Below are positions 34,541-43,080 of a DNA stretch of 64,000 bases, in pieces (the first letter of the stretch is position 1; each line of letters starts with the position of its first letter). The notes under the pieces were generated by a model. That model saw nothing but the letters and a program-made list of their open reading frames with translations. It ran no database searches and was not told where the DNA came from. The position numbers were made by a program, and so were the translations under genes. Origin of the DNA: Endozoicomonas sp. SCSIO W0465 (GTDB lineage Bacteria > Pseudomonadota > Gammaproteobacteria > Pseudomonadales > Endozoicomonadaceae). Location of the stretch: the NCBI RefSeq assembly GCF_023716865.1, contig NZ_CP092417.1, positions 3,698,001-3,762,000 on the forward strand. The letters run 5' to 3'.

Positions 34541-36471
34541 ATCGGGTAAGGGCCGGTCTTTCTCCAGCCCTCCCCACAGCACCCGGCATGCGGGTCCGCA
34601 CCGGGCGGTTCAACGATGATGGTGAAACCTGATCCATAAGTCTTTCAATGAAACAAGCCCAATTTTCGCGAGGTAACTGTTATTCAGTGCCTGTTGTACC
34701 GCATAGGTTTTACTCAGACGGTAATACCCTTTGCTGCTGGCTGCGATCTTGGCGGCGTTAATTTTATCAACGCCTAACCTGACCAGATTCTTAAAACGGG
34801 TTTTCGGCTTGCGCCATTGCTTCAGAAAGCAGCAACGGATTCGCCGACGTATCCATTGATCCAGCAGGGGAATTGGTCGGTGATATTCCGATAACCGGAA
34901 ATACCCCATCCAACCCCGGATATATTGTGCCAATTTGCGTAACCGATGTTGCATTGAGACACCCCAGCGACGACTGGTCAACTTGAGTATCCGGTATTTG
35001 AATCGGTCCAGACACTTCTGGGCCCAGCGAACTTTCTTCCCTGTGAAGGTGAAACTCAGGAATTCGCTTTCTGTTGCTTTCACAACTTTACTTTTCCGGG
35101 AGTTAATCTTCAGTTTCAATTTGCGTTCAATGAATTGGGTAATGCTGTGCATCACCCGATCCCCTGCACGCTGACTTTTGACGAGAATCACAAAATCATC
35201 ACAGTATCTTGCAAAGCAATGACCCCGATATTCAAGCTCCTTGTCGAGTTCGTCGAGGACCACATTAGACAGCAAGGGTGATAAAGGCCCACCCTGTGGC
35301 ATGCCAACCCTGGTCGGGTAGACATTGCCCTCAATCATGACACCGGAGCGCAGGTAGCTACCAATCAGTTTCAGAAGGCGTTTGTCGCGGACCTTACGGG
35401 AGACCCTCGACATCAAAACGTCGTGATTAACCGTATCAAAGAATTTACTCAGATCAACGTCAACAGCGTAATGAAGCCCCCGGTTGATCAACTGCTTAAC
35501 CTGACGGACTCCGTCGTGTGCTGACCGTCCCGGTCGGTAGCCGAAGCTGTTTGGAGAGAAACCCGGATCAAAGACAGGGGTCAGCACCTGCACAATGGCC
35601 TGCTGTATGACCCTATCCATCACGGTAGGGATTCCCAGCAAACGCTCACCGCCGTCCGGCTTTTCTATAACATGTCGGCGCACGGGTGATGGCTGGTAGG
35701 TTCCGTCCAATAAGGCTTGACGCACTGAAGGCCAATGCTGTTTGGCAAAGTCTGGATAAGCTTCAATAGTGACTCCATCAATACCCGGAGCACCCTTGTT
35801 GCTTTTGACCTGTTTCCATGCACTTGCCAGATTAGCCGGTTCAAGTACGCAATTTAGTAGATCATGGTTCAAAGCTGGTTAAAGATTCTGTCGCCAAGTA
35901 CGGTGAGTCGCCGGACGGCTGCATCGCCTTGAGGGAATCAGTCTCCTCTTTGTCGTCGATGTTCGGCCCTTCGCTAACGACTTCCCATCCGTTAATGGCT
36001 TCTGTCGTACAGCTACTATGGCCTCTGCTGACTTCTGTCCAATCACCACGCGGAGTTACCTCTGCTGGCGCTATTGGTTGCCATCGGGTTTGCTCGAACA
36101 GGATGATGAGACCTGTTCGCCGAGCCTGTTGTAACCAGTGGCTGAGAACTGGGAATTACCAATCGCATGTTGAACAGATCTCCCCGGATAAGGACATGAA
36201 CTTTCAGTGCACAACCGCCGCATTTACCGTGTCTCACGAACCATAGGGCTTTGTGATCCTTGGCTCACTCGCCCAGAGACTCAGCCTTATATGCGATTTC
36301 TGTACGTCGGCTCGCACCTTTGCACTCAGACTGCCTCCGCACAGCCCCTCGCGGGACTGCACTTGCCTTAAGCTAGTGGTTGTCATCAGCAGGCGTCTTT
36401 ACCGCCAGTCAGATGTAGGTTCTCCCACAGGGGACTTTCACCCCATCAGTTCATGCCCATGCCGGGCGTAC
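34541..36471 (-). mobile_element. Group II intron, 1931 bp, antisense within SET gene
   Basis: On the minus strand the intron starts GTACGCCCGGCATGGGC (consensus GTGYG; here GTACG) at 36471 and ends TTACCCGAT at 34541. Domain I/II structure precedes the maturase gene. Domain V (about 34572-34612) and domain VI (about 34543-34571) follow it. The boundary call is supported strongly because removing exactly this segment joins the two halves of the interrupted gene in frame. Insertion occurred in the order CCTCTTG | intron | TTTTTTGCTG on the minus strand. Because the intron lies antisense to the gene, splicing cannot restore that gene's mRNA. Confidence 0.85.
34610..35872 (-). CDS. ltrA: Group II intron reverse transcriptase/maturase
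   Basis: 420 residues. The reverse transcriptase domain runs from KSNKGAPGIDG through GIPTVMDRVIQQAI, SFGYRPGRSAHD, DLSKFFDTVNHD and GMPQGGPLSPLLSN to ARYCDDFVILV (YCDD in place of the usual YADD). The maturase (X) domain follows (RLRKLAQYIRGWMGYFRLS). There is no C-terminal HNH endonuclease, so mobility should rely on nicks at replication forks, as in other endonuclease-less classes. Its stop codon overlaps the start of domain V. It is needed for splicing and retrohoming of its own intron. Confidence 0.93.
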   Translation of the reverse strand: MNHDLLNCVLEPANLASAWKQVKSNKGAPGIDGVTIEAYPDFAKQHWPSVRQALLDGTYQPSPVRRHVIEKPDGGERLLGIPTVMDRVIQQAIVQVLTPVFDPGFSPNSFGYRPGRSAHDGVRQVKQLINRGLHYAVDVDLSKFFDTVNHDVLMSRVSRKVRDKRLLKLIGSYLRSGVMIEGNVYPTRVGMPQGGPLSPLLSNVVLDELDKELEYRGHCFARYCDDFVILVKSQRAGDRVMHSITQFIERKLKLKINSRKSKVVKATESEFLSFTFTGKKVRWAQKCLDRFKYRILKLTSRRWGVSMQHRLRKLAQYIRGWMGYFRLSEYHRPIPLLDQWIRRRIRCCFLKQWRKPKTRFKNLVRLGVDKINAAKIAASSKGYYRLSKTYAVQQALNNSYLAKIGLVSLKDLWIRFHHHR

Positions 36472-37683
36472 CAAGAGGATTTCAGCCCGCAATTTTGTGA
36501 ACCGACATTGCCTCCGAAAAACCGGTGGTGTCGGCAAATTGTGAATAACAAAGAGGCTTGCACATCAACACCTACCGAGCAGGCTCCAACTGAATCTCCG
36601 TTGGGATATGAATTACATGCCTTACGCCCTTTGGTTATCGTCCACCCACAACCAATGGACACGAATCAGGGTGAAGATCCCTCTTCCGTATTTCGTGCTG
36701 AACACCCGATAGGGCGGCCTGAATCGTTAAGTGTTGAGCAGGGCATCGATGAGGCCGTTAAGGATCAGCCTCTCGACCGGGCGCTGGTCAGCAATATCTC
36801 CTCCTTACCGGAAAAAGAAAAAACAGATGCCTTCCTGACGCTAGACTGCTTTAAACAGGGATGGCGGGGCATTGATGAGGCCGTTAAGGACCAGCCACTC
36901 GACCGGGATCTGCTCAGCAAAATTTCTGCTATGAGTCATGCCAAAGGCTTTCCGGAAAAAGCAAAAGTGGAAGCCCTCCTGAAGCAACGATCTGAAAACA
37001 CCCGGGACGATAAGATAATCGTTATAAAGGAAGAGGCAACAGGGTTAACATCATTACCTCATCGTATCAACGACCAGGCTCCATTATGGATGGCAGATCA
37101 GTCTATCAAAAGGGAAGTCTGTGATAGCAGGCAAATACAAAAAACCTTCTTTAGTCAGATCGGCATACCAAATGACAGAGCGATCAGAAAAAGCATTAAT
37201 GAGTCCATAGCAAAGTATCAATCTCTGGATGACGAGCAAAAAGAGCAGTATTTAAATGAACGAATGTCCGTTCAAAAGCATGAAGGATCGTTTTTTAGTG
37301 AGTTAAAAGATCATAAAGAGGTTGTCGCCAGCAGGGATATTTTGCAATGGGAGCTGCTGGGTCATTATGCAGGTAAGCAATACCATGACAACACATACCA
37401 ACAGGGAGCATGTGTCATGGGTCCTGCATTTGTAAATATTGAACGCTTTAACAGCTTCGCTCCTACTCCTGGTATTTTCATATCAACGTACAGACAGCAG
37501 GGAAATATAACCTCACTGATCAATGCTTATAGCACTCACACCATTAAGGGAAAAAATTCCCCGGAACAAAATGTTTCGTTTCTGAGGCACAGGAATCAGC
37601 AAGGTCAGTGGATGGTGTTTATTATTGCGATAAAACCCATACCCGCTAATGAAAGCCTTTGGATTGATTATGGGGAACAATAA
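36472..37683 (+). pseudogene. SET-domain gene, 3' fragment (exon 2)
   Basis: 403 codons plus stop, in frame with the 5' fragment across the intron. Two imperfect copies of a module (GIDEAVKDQPLDRALVSNIS and GIDEAVKDQPLDRDLLSKIS) start near codons 91 and 137 of this fragment. The C-terminal 130 residues look like a SET lysine methyltransferase domain: EVVASRDILQWELLGHYAGK (the G/A-rdI-GxxLGxYxG entry), ITSLINAYSTHTIKGKN, an NVSFLRH segment where the family has N-RFxNHS, and a final AIKPIPANESLWIDYGEQ. The key HS of NHS reads LRH, so activity is uncertain. It could only be expressed from an internal start such as GTG 36541. Confidence 0.6.
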
Positions 37684-37804
37684 GAAAACCTATAGATATT
37701 TCAGATATTCCTGAAGACAACGCTTAAGCTTTTAACCTGTTGATGGAAATTTTTCAAATGTACGATGTAATTTCCATAACAGTTGCTGGCAGATCTCGTG
37801 CTGA

Positions 37805-39619
37805 TCAAACAATAATACAGCACGCATCGTTATTATTTTCTCTCTGTATACGTTGATTAGTGGTTCTACATTGACGTCGCAAATCAGGTTGGACGATATG
37901 GTTTTTTTCCTGTCGATGAGCAGGATGGCTGGCCTGTCTGGGAGCAGGACGACTAACCTGCCGGGGAGCAGGACGGCTGGCGTGTCTGGGAGCCGGGTGG
38001 TTGATTGATTCCATCATACGACTTTCCTCCAGTAATGATTCAAACCCTGAATTTTTGCAAAACATAATCAATTCCTGCCTGACATCATACCTCTCTAAAT
38101 TGGACAAATGCCGATAAAGACTTTGCAAAAATTCTTTGACAATGGCCTCAGACAAATTCGTTGAGTTCTGTGAAATTAACGGAGGTTCGACATTCTCCCG
38201 AGCTCCCCCATTCTGTGTAGCCTCATAAGATTGAGGTTGGACTGACGTGATACCGGTAACTCTCATTTCAGCCTTTAGCAGCCATATCAACAGGAATGCT
38301 GCATGACGATCCGAAGCGTGGAATTGCTGCTGCTTTAAGAAATACCCTTTACATGATTCCAATTCACGTGGCAAATCAGTTATGCCATATTTAATGGGAT
38401 CTTTCACGAGAAGGTTTGAAAAACAAAGTCCTACCAATGCTTTAGACATGGCTGAAAGATCGATACCCAGTCGATCTTTGCACTTTTCCATTAGCAATTG
38501 GATCTGATCACTGGCTTCCATTCCCTGGATTTCTACCTTTGTGATAGCTGAAGTGGTTAATGCCGGTTCACTGCCAGAAGGCATAACAGCCTCAAAAGCA
38601 CCTCGGTCCACCTGATATTTTTTTATATATGAACCAACTAAAGATAATTCTTCCTTATTTTCTAGAAACACTCCAAATTCTGATGATTGATTTTTATTCA
38701 AAATAGTAAACAGCTCTCTGGAAAAACCAGCATCACACTCTGATCGCCTTTCTGAATCACTTCCTGATTCTAACAAATTCAGCAAAAATAAAAGATCACT
38801 TTTTAAATAAGCATTATCAGGAAGATTAATGAATAACATTAACTCCTTGAAAAAACCTATCCTTTCATGTCGCTTCATTTCAACTAGCAAATTGAGAAAA
38901 AAAACAGACCTTATCGCACGAGCTGTAGATGAATTCGAAATACTAATATTATTTTCATCGGAGCGTTCACAATATACTGGCGGTGGCAGACCAGGGTCAA
39001 TCACACTCCATTCTAACTGCAGTATGTGCGTAATCAGATACAACTCGGACAAATGCACTTTCAAGTTTAAAAAGCTATCTTTGCAAAGGAGACGAAAACA
39101 ATCACCACAAAAAAGTTTAAAATAATATTCCACTGGATTACGAACCACGCGACTACGAGAGTATGAAAATCCATCACATAATCGAGCCAGTTCGGAAAAA
39201 TTCAAACGATAATGACTGGAAAGTTTAGATATAATAGCATCGTAATTAAAATTTGAAGGCCGTGAGTTCAGTGCGTTATTAATTAATTCCGTACTTAATA
39301 AAGCAGGCCATTGTACATTATGAGACTGCAACATTTGGTGCGACAGGTTAGCTTTATCCGTAGGATTCCTATTCTCAGTTGAAAGCTGAACCCCCACAGG
39401 CATTACTTCACATGATCGATTTTGGGGCAAAGACTGAGTTGAACCGGGAACAACCGGGATTGATGATTCCAGTGAGGAGCGGAAACCGTGGACGGGACAA
39501 CAGGTTCTGTAATCAATGAACGGAGCACTGACTGAAGCTTCCTGATGGTTTGGGAAATCATTATTATCCGACGGACAATATCCCGGATTCCTATTAATAG
39601 TATCTATTCCAAAAGTCAT
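37805..39619 (-). CDS. Unknown 604-residue protein ending in a CaaX box
   Basis: No family recognised. AAGGAG lies 7 bases before ATG 39619. Residues 1-100 are Ser/Pro/Asn-rich. The middle (about 110-480) is helical with several Leu-rich segments and no membrane segment. A Pro-Arg-rich tandem tract follows (RPAPRQVS, RPAPRQAS, HPAHRQE; about 545-570), then a basic region (RRQCRTTNQRIQR). The last residues are DACCIIV, so the final four are C-I-I-V: Cys, two aliphatics and Val. This is a canonical CaaX layout for host farnesyl- or geranylgeranyltransferase, with an adjacent second Cys and upstream basic residues. Bacteria do not prenylate such sites, so this points to action on host membranes. 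The gene is AT-rich in its 5' half. Confidence 0.6.
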   Translation of the reverse strand: MTFGIDTINRNPGYCPSDNNDFPNHQEASVSAPFIDYRTCCPVHGFRSSLESSIPVVPGSTQSLPQNRSCEVMPVGVQLSTENRNPTDKANLSHQMLQSHNVQWPALLSTELINNALNSRPSNFNYDAIISKLSSHYRLNFSELARLCDGFSYSRSRVVRNPVEYYFKLFCGDCFRLLCKDSFLNLKVHLSELYLITHILQLEWSVIDPGLPPPVYCERSDENNISISNSSTARAIRSVFFLNLLVEMKRHERIGFFKELMLFINLPDNAYLKSDLLFLLNLLESGSDSERRSECDAGFSRELFTILNKNQSSEFGVFLENKEELSLVGSYIKKYQVDRGAFEAVMPSGSEPALTTSAITKVEIQGMEASDQIQLLMEKCKDRLGIDLSAMSKALVGLCFSNLLVKDPIKYGITDLPRELESCKGYFLKQQQFHASDRHAAFLLIWLLKAEMRVTGITSVQPQSYEATQNGGARENVEPPLISQNSTNLSEAIVKEFLQSLYRHLSNLERYDVRQELIMFCKNSGFESLLEESRMMESINHPAPRHASRPAPRQVSRPAPRQASHPAHRQEKNHIVQPDLRRQCRTTNQRIQRENNNDACCIIV

Positions 39620-39682
39620 ATCAGCACTCCTTCAGGTAATAAAGCCTCCAGACTGTCTCACTGGCCATAAGCAAGGGGCTTT

Positions 39683-39711
39683 CAGTTGGTCTGACTAACC
39701 TTGACCAACTG
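39683..39711. promoter_or_regulatory. 9-bp inverted repeat upstream of CaaX-protein gene
   Basis: CAGTTGGTC (39683-39691) and GACCAACTG (39703-39711) are perfect reverse complements with an 11-base spacer, 64 bases before the CaaX-protein start. It could be an operator or a hairpin ending transcription from sthA's side; there is no T-run. Confidence 0.4.
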
Positions 39712-39832
39712 AGAAAATGGGCAACTGGCAGAAGGAATACATGAAAATATTTCCTGATATTCCATAAGTGAATAGACTGTTTGATCAGCGAAAGGTTCCC
39801 TGCTTCTGTAGTTCATGGTTTTCTGTGATCAT

Positions 39833-41227
39833 TTAAAAAAGCCGGTTAAGACCATCCAGCGCCGCAACCCGATAGGCTTCTGCCATTGTTGGATAGTTAA
39901 AAGTGGTATTCAAAAAGTAGCGCAGTGAATTGGCTTTGCCCTCCTGACGCATCACAGCCTGGCCGATATGGACAATCTCCGAAGCCTGATCTCCAAAACA
40001 ATGAATGCCCAGCACTTCCAGGGTATCCCGATGGAAAAGGATCTTCAGCATGCCAACCACTTCGCCCGTGATTTGAGCTCTGGCCAGCCTGGAGAAAAAC
40101 GCCTTACCTACCTCATAAGGAATAGCATCTGCCGTCAGTTCTTCCTCGGTATGACCCAGTGAGCTGATTTCCGGAATGGTATAAATTCCTGTTGGTACTT
40201 CATTCACAAAGTGCCAGTCTTCACTGTTGCAAAGATGCGCTGCAGCTGAACGCCCCTGGTCATAAGCAGCACTGGCCAGACTGGGCCAGCCAATAACATC
40301 ACCTGCTGCATAAACATGGGGTAATGCGGTCTGATAGCTTTCATTAACGCTTAACTGTCCACGGCCATCAGGCTTGAGGCCGATCATTTCCAGCCCCATC
40401 GCCTGAGTATTTCCAGCCCGTCCATTGGCCCAGAGCAGCATATCGGCCTTGAGTTTTTTTCCGGATTTCAGATGTAACACGACGCCATCATCCATAGTCT
40501 CAAGCTTCTGAAACTCTTCATTGTGACGAATAATCACATTCATCTTGCGTAGCTGATACCCCAGTGCATCCGAGATCTCTTTATCAAGAAAAGAGAGAAG
40601 GCGCTCACGAGTGTCAATCAGGTCCACCAGCACACCCAGACCGGAGAAGATCGAGGCATACTCAGACCCGATAACACCCGCACCATAGATAATCATGCGT
40701 CGTGGCGTAGAGGACAGCTCCAGAATCGTATCGCTGTCAAAAATCCGGGGATGGTGAAAGTCGACACCTGGTGGATGATAGGGGCGAGAGCCGGTGGCAA
40801 TCAGAAAATTGGACCCTGAGAGACGTTCCGTGTTCCCACCGGGCTCAGTCACCTCCAGGGTGTGCTCATCGATAAAAGCACCGCGTCCAAAGTACAGGTC
40901 AATTCGGTTCCGGGCATAGTACATGGTACGGGACTGAACCTGCTTCTGAATCACCGATTCCGCTCTTTTCAGGACCTTGGGAAAACTGAACCAGCGGGGA
41001 TCACCAATTTCACGAAACATGGAGTTAGTATTGAAGTCCATGATTTGCTTGACAGAGTGACGCAACGCCTTGGATGGAATCGTACCCAAGTGAGTACAGC
41101 TGCCACCGACAAAATTGAACTGCTCAACGACAGCGACCTTTTTACCGAGTTTGACGGCATTCATTGCCGCACCCTCTCCTGCCGGCCCCGACCCAAGAAT
41201 GACCAAATCGTATTTACTGAGACCCAT
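39833..41227 (-). CDS. sthA: Soluble pyridine nucleotide transhydrogenase
   Basis: 464 residues, full length. This FAD enzyme moves hydride from NADPH to NAD+ in the cytosol. The N-terminal FAD motif is LVILGSGPAGEGAAMNAVK. The active-site region GSCTHLGTIPSKALRHSV has Thr where lipoamide dehydrogenase-type relatives have the second redox Cys, diagnostic for SthA. The NAD(P) motif is IYGAGVIGSEYASIFSGLG. The C-terminal dimer interface is present (FNYPTMAEAYRVAALDGLNRLF). It follows nqrM and apbE in the same direction, an order common in gammaproteobacteria. Confidence 0.95.
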   Translation of the reverse strand: MGLSKYDLVILGSGPAGEGAAMNAVKLGKKVAVVEQFNFVGGSCTHLGTIPSKALRHSVKQIMDFNTNSMFREIGDPRWFSFPKVLKRAESVIQKQVQSRTMYYARNRIDLYFGRGAFIDEHTLEVTEPGGNTERLSGSNFLIATGSRPYHPPGVDFHHPRIFDSDTILELSSTPRRMIIYGAGVIGSEYASIFSGLGVLVDLIDTRERLLSFLDKEISDALGYQLRKMNVIIRHNEEFQKLETMDDGVVLHLKSGKKLKADMLLWANGRAGNTQAMGLEMIGLKPDGRGQLSVNESYQTALPHVYAAGDVIGWPSLASAAYDQGRSAAAHLCNSEDWHFVNEVPTGIYTIPEISSLGHTEEELTADAIPYEVGKAFFSRLARAQITGEVVGMLKILFHRDTLEVLGIHCFGDQASEIVHIGQAVMRQEGKANSLRYFLNTTFNYPTMAEAYRVAALDGLNRLF

Positions 41228-41368
41228 CTATTCAATTCCCCCGGTCCAAATACATTATCCGTTTATTCTTATTGACTACTTATTATTCGAAGTGCCCGGT
41301 GGCAGAACAGCAGTCGCTTTTACAGCCTCTGGTGTCTATAGCCAAAAAAACAAACCGGGCAAAAGCAG

Positions 41369-41602
41369 TTACGACTTTTTATGGGTATTTGAGGCTGTTG
41401 CGTCATAAAACAGGTCTTCGTTCATTTCAGAAAGAGGGTCTGTTTTGTCGCCACCACCACAAATAACACAGCCGTCTTTCAAACCAAGACTGCTGAGGCC
41501 GCCACAGGAACCTTTAATGGGTTTATTGGCAAAGATGACACCCACTGCCATAGCGGCAATGAGCACCAGAAATGTACAAAATGTAATCAGCATAATGATC
41601 AT
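41369..41602 (-). CDS. nqrM: Na+-NQR maturation protein NqrM
   Basis: 77 residues from ATG 41602; GGAGGAATC lies just before it, whereas an upstream ATG at 41617 overlaps that ribosome site. One N-terminal membrane helix (IIMLITFCTFLVLIAAMAVG) is followed by KGSCGGLSSLGLKDGCVICGG, the NqrM cysteine motif. NqrM helps deliver the iron centre coordinated between NqrD and NqrE. The C-terminal tail after the motif is about 25 residues longer than in many relatives. It sits between apbE and sthA, but nqrA-F are not in this window. Confidence 0.9.
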   Translation of the reverse strand: MIIMLITFCTFLVLIAAMAVGVIFANKPIKGSCGGLSSLGLKDGCVICGGGDKTDPLSEMNEDLFYDATASNTHKKS

Positions 41603-41698
41603 GACTGATTCCTCCATTATTTACCATGAAATACCGTCGATTAAGACGATACCGGAGCCTGTTAATTAAAGCGGTATTTTCCGCTCATGACTTTTTGC

Positions 41699-41775
41699 CC
41701 GGCTCAAGGCTGTTAATCCGGCTCAAGGCTGTTAACCCGGCTCAAGGCTGTTAACCCGGCTCATGGCTGTTTAAC
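41699..41775. repeat. 19-bp tandem repeat, four units
   Basis: Three near-identical units of CCGGCTCAAGGCTGTTAAC (41699, 41718, 41737), then a fourth with one changed base and one extra T (from 41756). The fourth unit overlaps the stop codon and the last codons of apbE. It lies between apbE and nqrM. It may be a slippage-prone spacer or arise from duplication of the apbE 3' end. Confidence 0.85.
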
Positions 41776-42882
41776 CAGATAAGGCTTGAATGCCTCACTG
41801 GTTATCGTTTCAAATCCATCATCCGCATAATAGGCAAAACGAGCCGCAATACCCAGTCTATTCGCCAGCTCCAGACCTTTCTCATCACCCAGCACCATAA
41901 ACATGGTTGCCAGGGCATCGGCCCGGGCCGAGGTATCGGCAATGACAGCCACTTCCGCTACCCGCTTGGCTTCAGGCCAGCCAGTAAGCGGATTAATGGT
42001 ATGTGAGTAACGTTTGCCATCGACTTCAAAAAAATTCAGGTAGTCACCAGAGGTTGCCAGTGCCTTATCTAAAGGTTCTACCAATGCTGACACACCGTTT
42101 TTCCCCATCTCAGGGCCGATAACGGCCAACCGCCAGGGGTTACCATTAGGCTTGACACCCTGAACCAGCACTTCGCCACCAACCTCTACCATAAAGTTGT
42201 CGATACCCTGAGCCCTGAGGGCTGCTGCCGCTTGATCAACACCATAGCCCTTGGCGATAGAACTCAGATCAACAAACAACGCCTTTTCACGGGTCAGCGT
42301 TGAGCCTTCAGGGTCCGCTTTCAAACTCTGATAGCCAACGTTATCAAGGGCTTCCTGAATAGCGCTTTCATCCGGAATATGGCCGGGATATTGACTCTCA
42401 ATCCATTTGACAAATTCTGGAGCATTGGCCAACAGGTGGGAACCAGTATCATCATGACCTTCCCGGACCGCAGCCCCTTGTGTTGGGCCAAAGCCCCACA
42501 GATTCACCAGGGGGCCTACGGTAATATCGTAGGCTCCACCCGACAGATCAGAAATAACCTGAGCGTCCTGAACCAGCTGAACAAGATCACTGGACAGCGT
42601 AAATGGCTCCCCTACCGGAGCCCGGTTGAATTGCATCAGCTCAGATTCAGGCTTATAGGTTGACATCCGTTGATCGACATCAGCCAGGGCATCATGCACT
42701 ACCCTGGACACCTCCTTTACCGGATGACGGAATAAAGTGGCTACATAACTGACGTTATAGGTCGTTCCCATGATCTGACCCTGAAAGCTATAAAGTCCGG
42801 GTCGCATACTCAACACCAGAAATACAGCCACAACCACCATGAAAGCAGGGGTCAGTGATCGTTTCAGAGATCGGAAAAGCAA
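41761..42882 (-). CDS. apbE: FAD:protein FMN transferase ApbE
   Basis: 373 residues if started at TTG 42882, which has AGGAG 6 bases upstream; a GTG at 42936 would add 18 residues. An N-terminal membrane/signal segment (TPAFMVVVAVFLVLSM) exports it. ApbE transfers FMN from FAD to a Thr of NqrB, NqrC and RnfG-type proteins in the periplasm. Key segments: QIMGTTYNVSYV, MSTYKPESELMQFNR, GAYDITVGPLVNLWGFGP, DLSSIAKGYGVDQAA, FMVEVGGEV, and YSHTINPLTGWP with ADALATMFMVLG near the C-terminus. It is the first gene of an apbE-nqrM-sthA run. Confidence 0.92.
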   Translation of the reverse strand: MLFRSLKRSLTPAFMVVVAVFLVLSMRPGLYSFQGQIMGTTYNVSYVATLFRHPVKEVSRVVHDALADVDQRMSTYKPESELMQFNRAPVGEPFTLSSDLVQLVQDAQVISDLSGGAYDITVGPLVNLWGFGPTQGAAVREGHDDTGSHLLANAPEFVKWIESQYPGHIPDESAIQEALDNVGYQSLKADPEGSTLTREKALFVDLSSIAKGYGVDQAAAALRAQGIDNFMVEVGGEVLVQGVKPNGNPWRLAVIGPEMGKNGVSALVEPLDKALATSGDYLNFFEVDGKRYSHTINPLTGWPEAKRVAEVAVIADTSARADALATMFMVLGDEKGLELANRLGIAARFAYYADDGFETITSEAFKPYLVKQP

Positions 42883-43080
42883 GTGAAACTCCTGAAAATG
42901 GTTCGATACGACATGGGGTAATCTCAAGCCATTCACTCAGTACAGAGCCACACTGAGTGGCATAAAGCATAACCACCGTGATAGATGCCCTGTAACAAGA
43001 GGCCTGAGAGAACTTTAAAAGAATGGCTGAATTCTAGCACCTGCCCAGATCATAATCACCAGGGATTAAACGGGAATTAT

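Noticed and set aside
36253..36471. Upstream extension of the SET fragment frame into the intron
   Set aside because: These codons lie in intron domain I on the antisense strand; the frame is open there by chance and in-frame continuation is explained by the exon joined at 36472.
41699..41775. CRISPR array
   Set aside because: The 19-bp units are directly adjacent with no spacers, and no cas genes are present.
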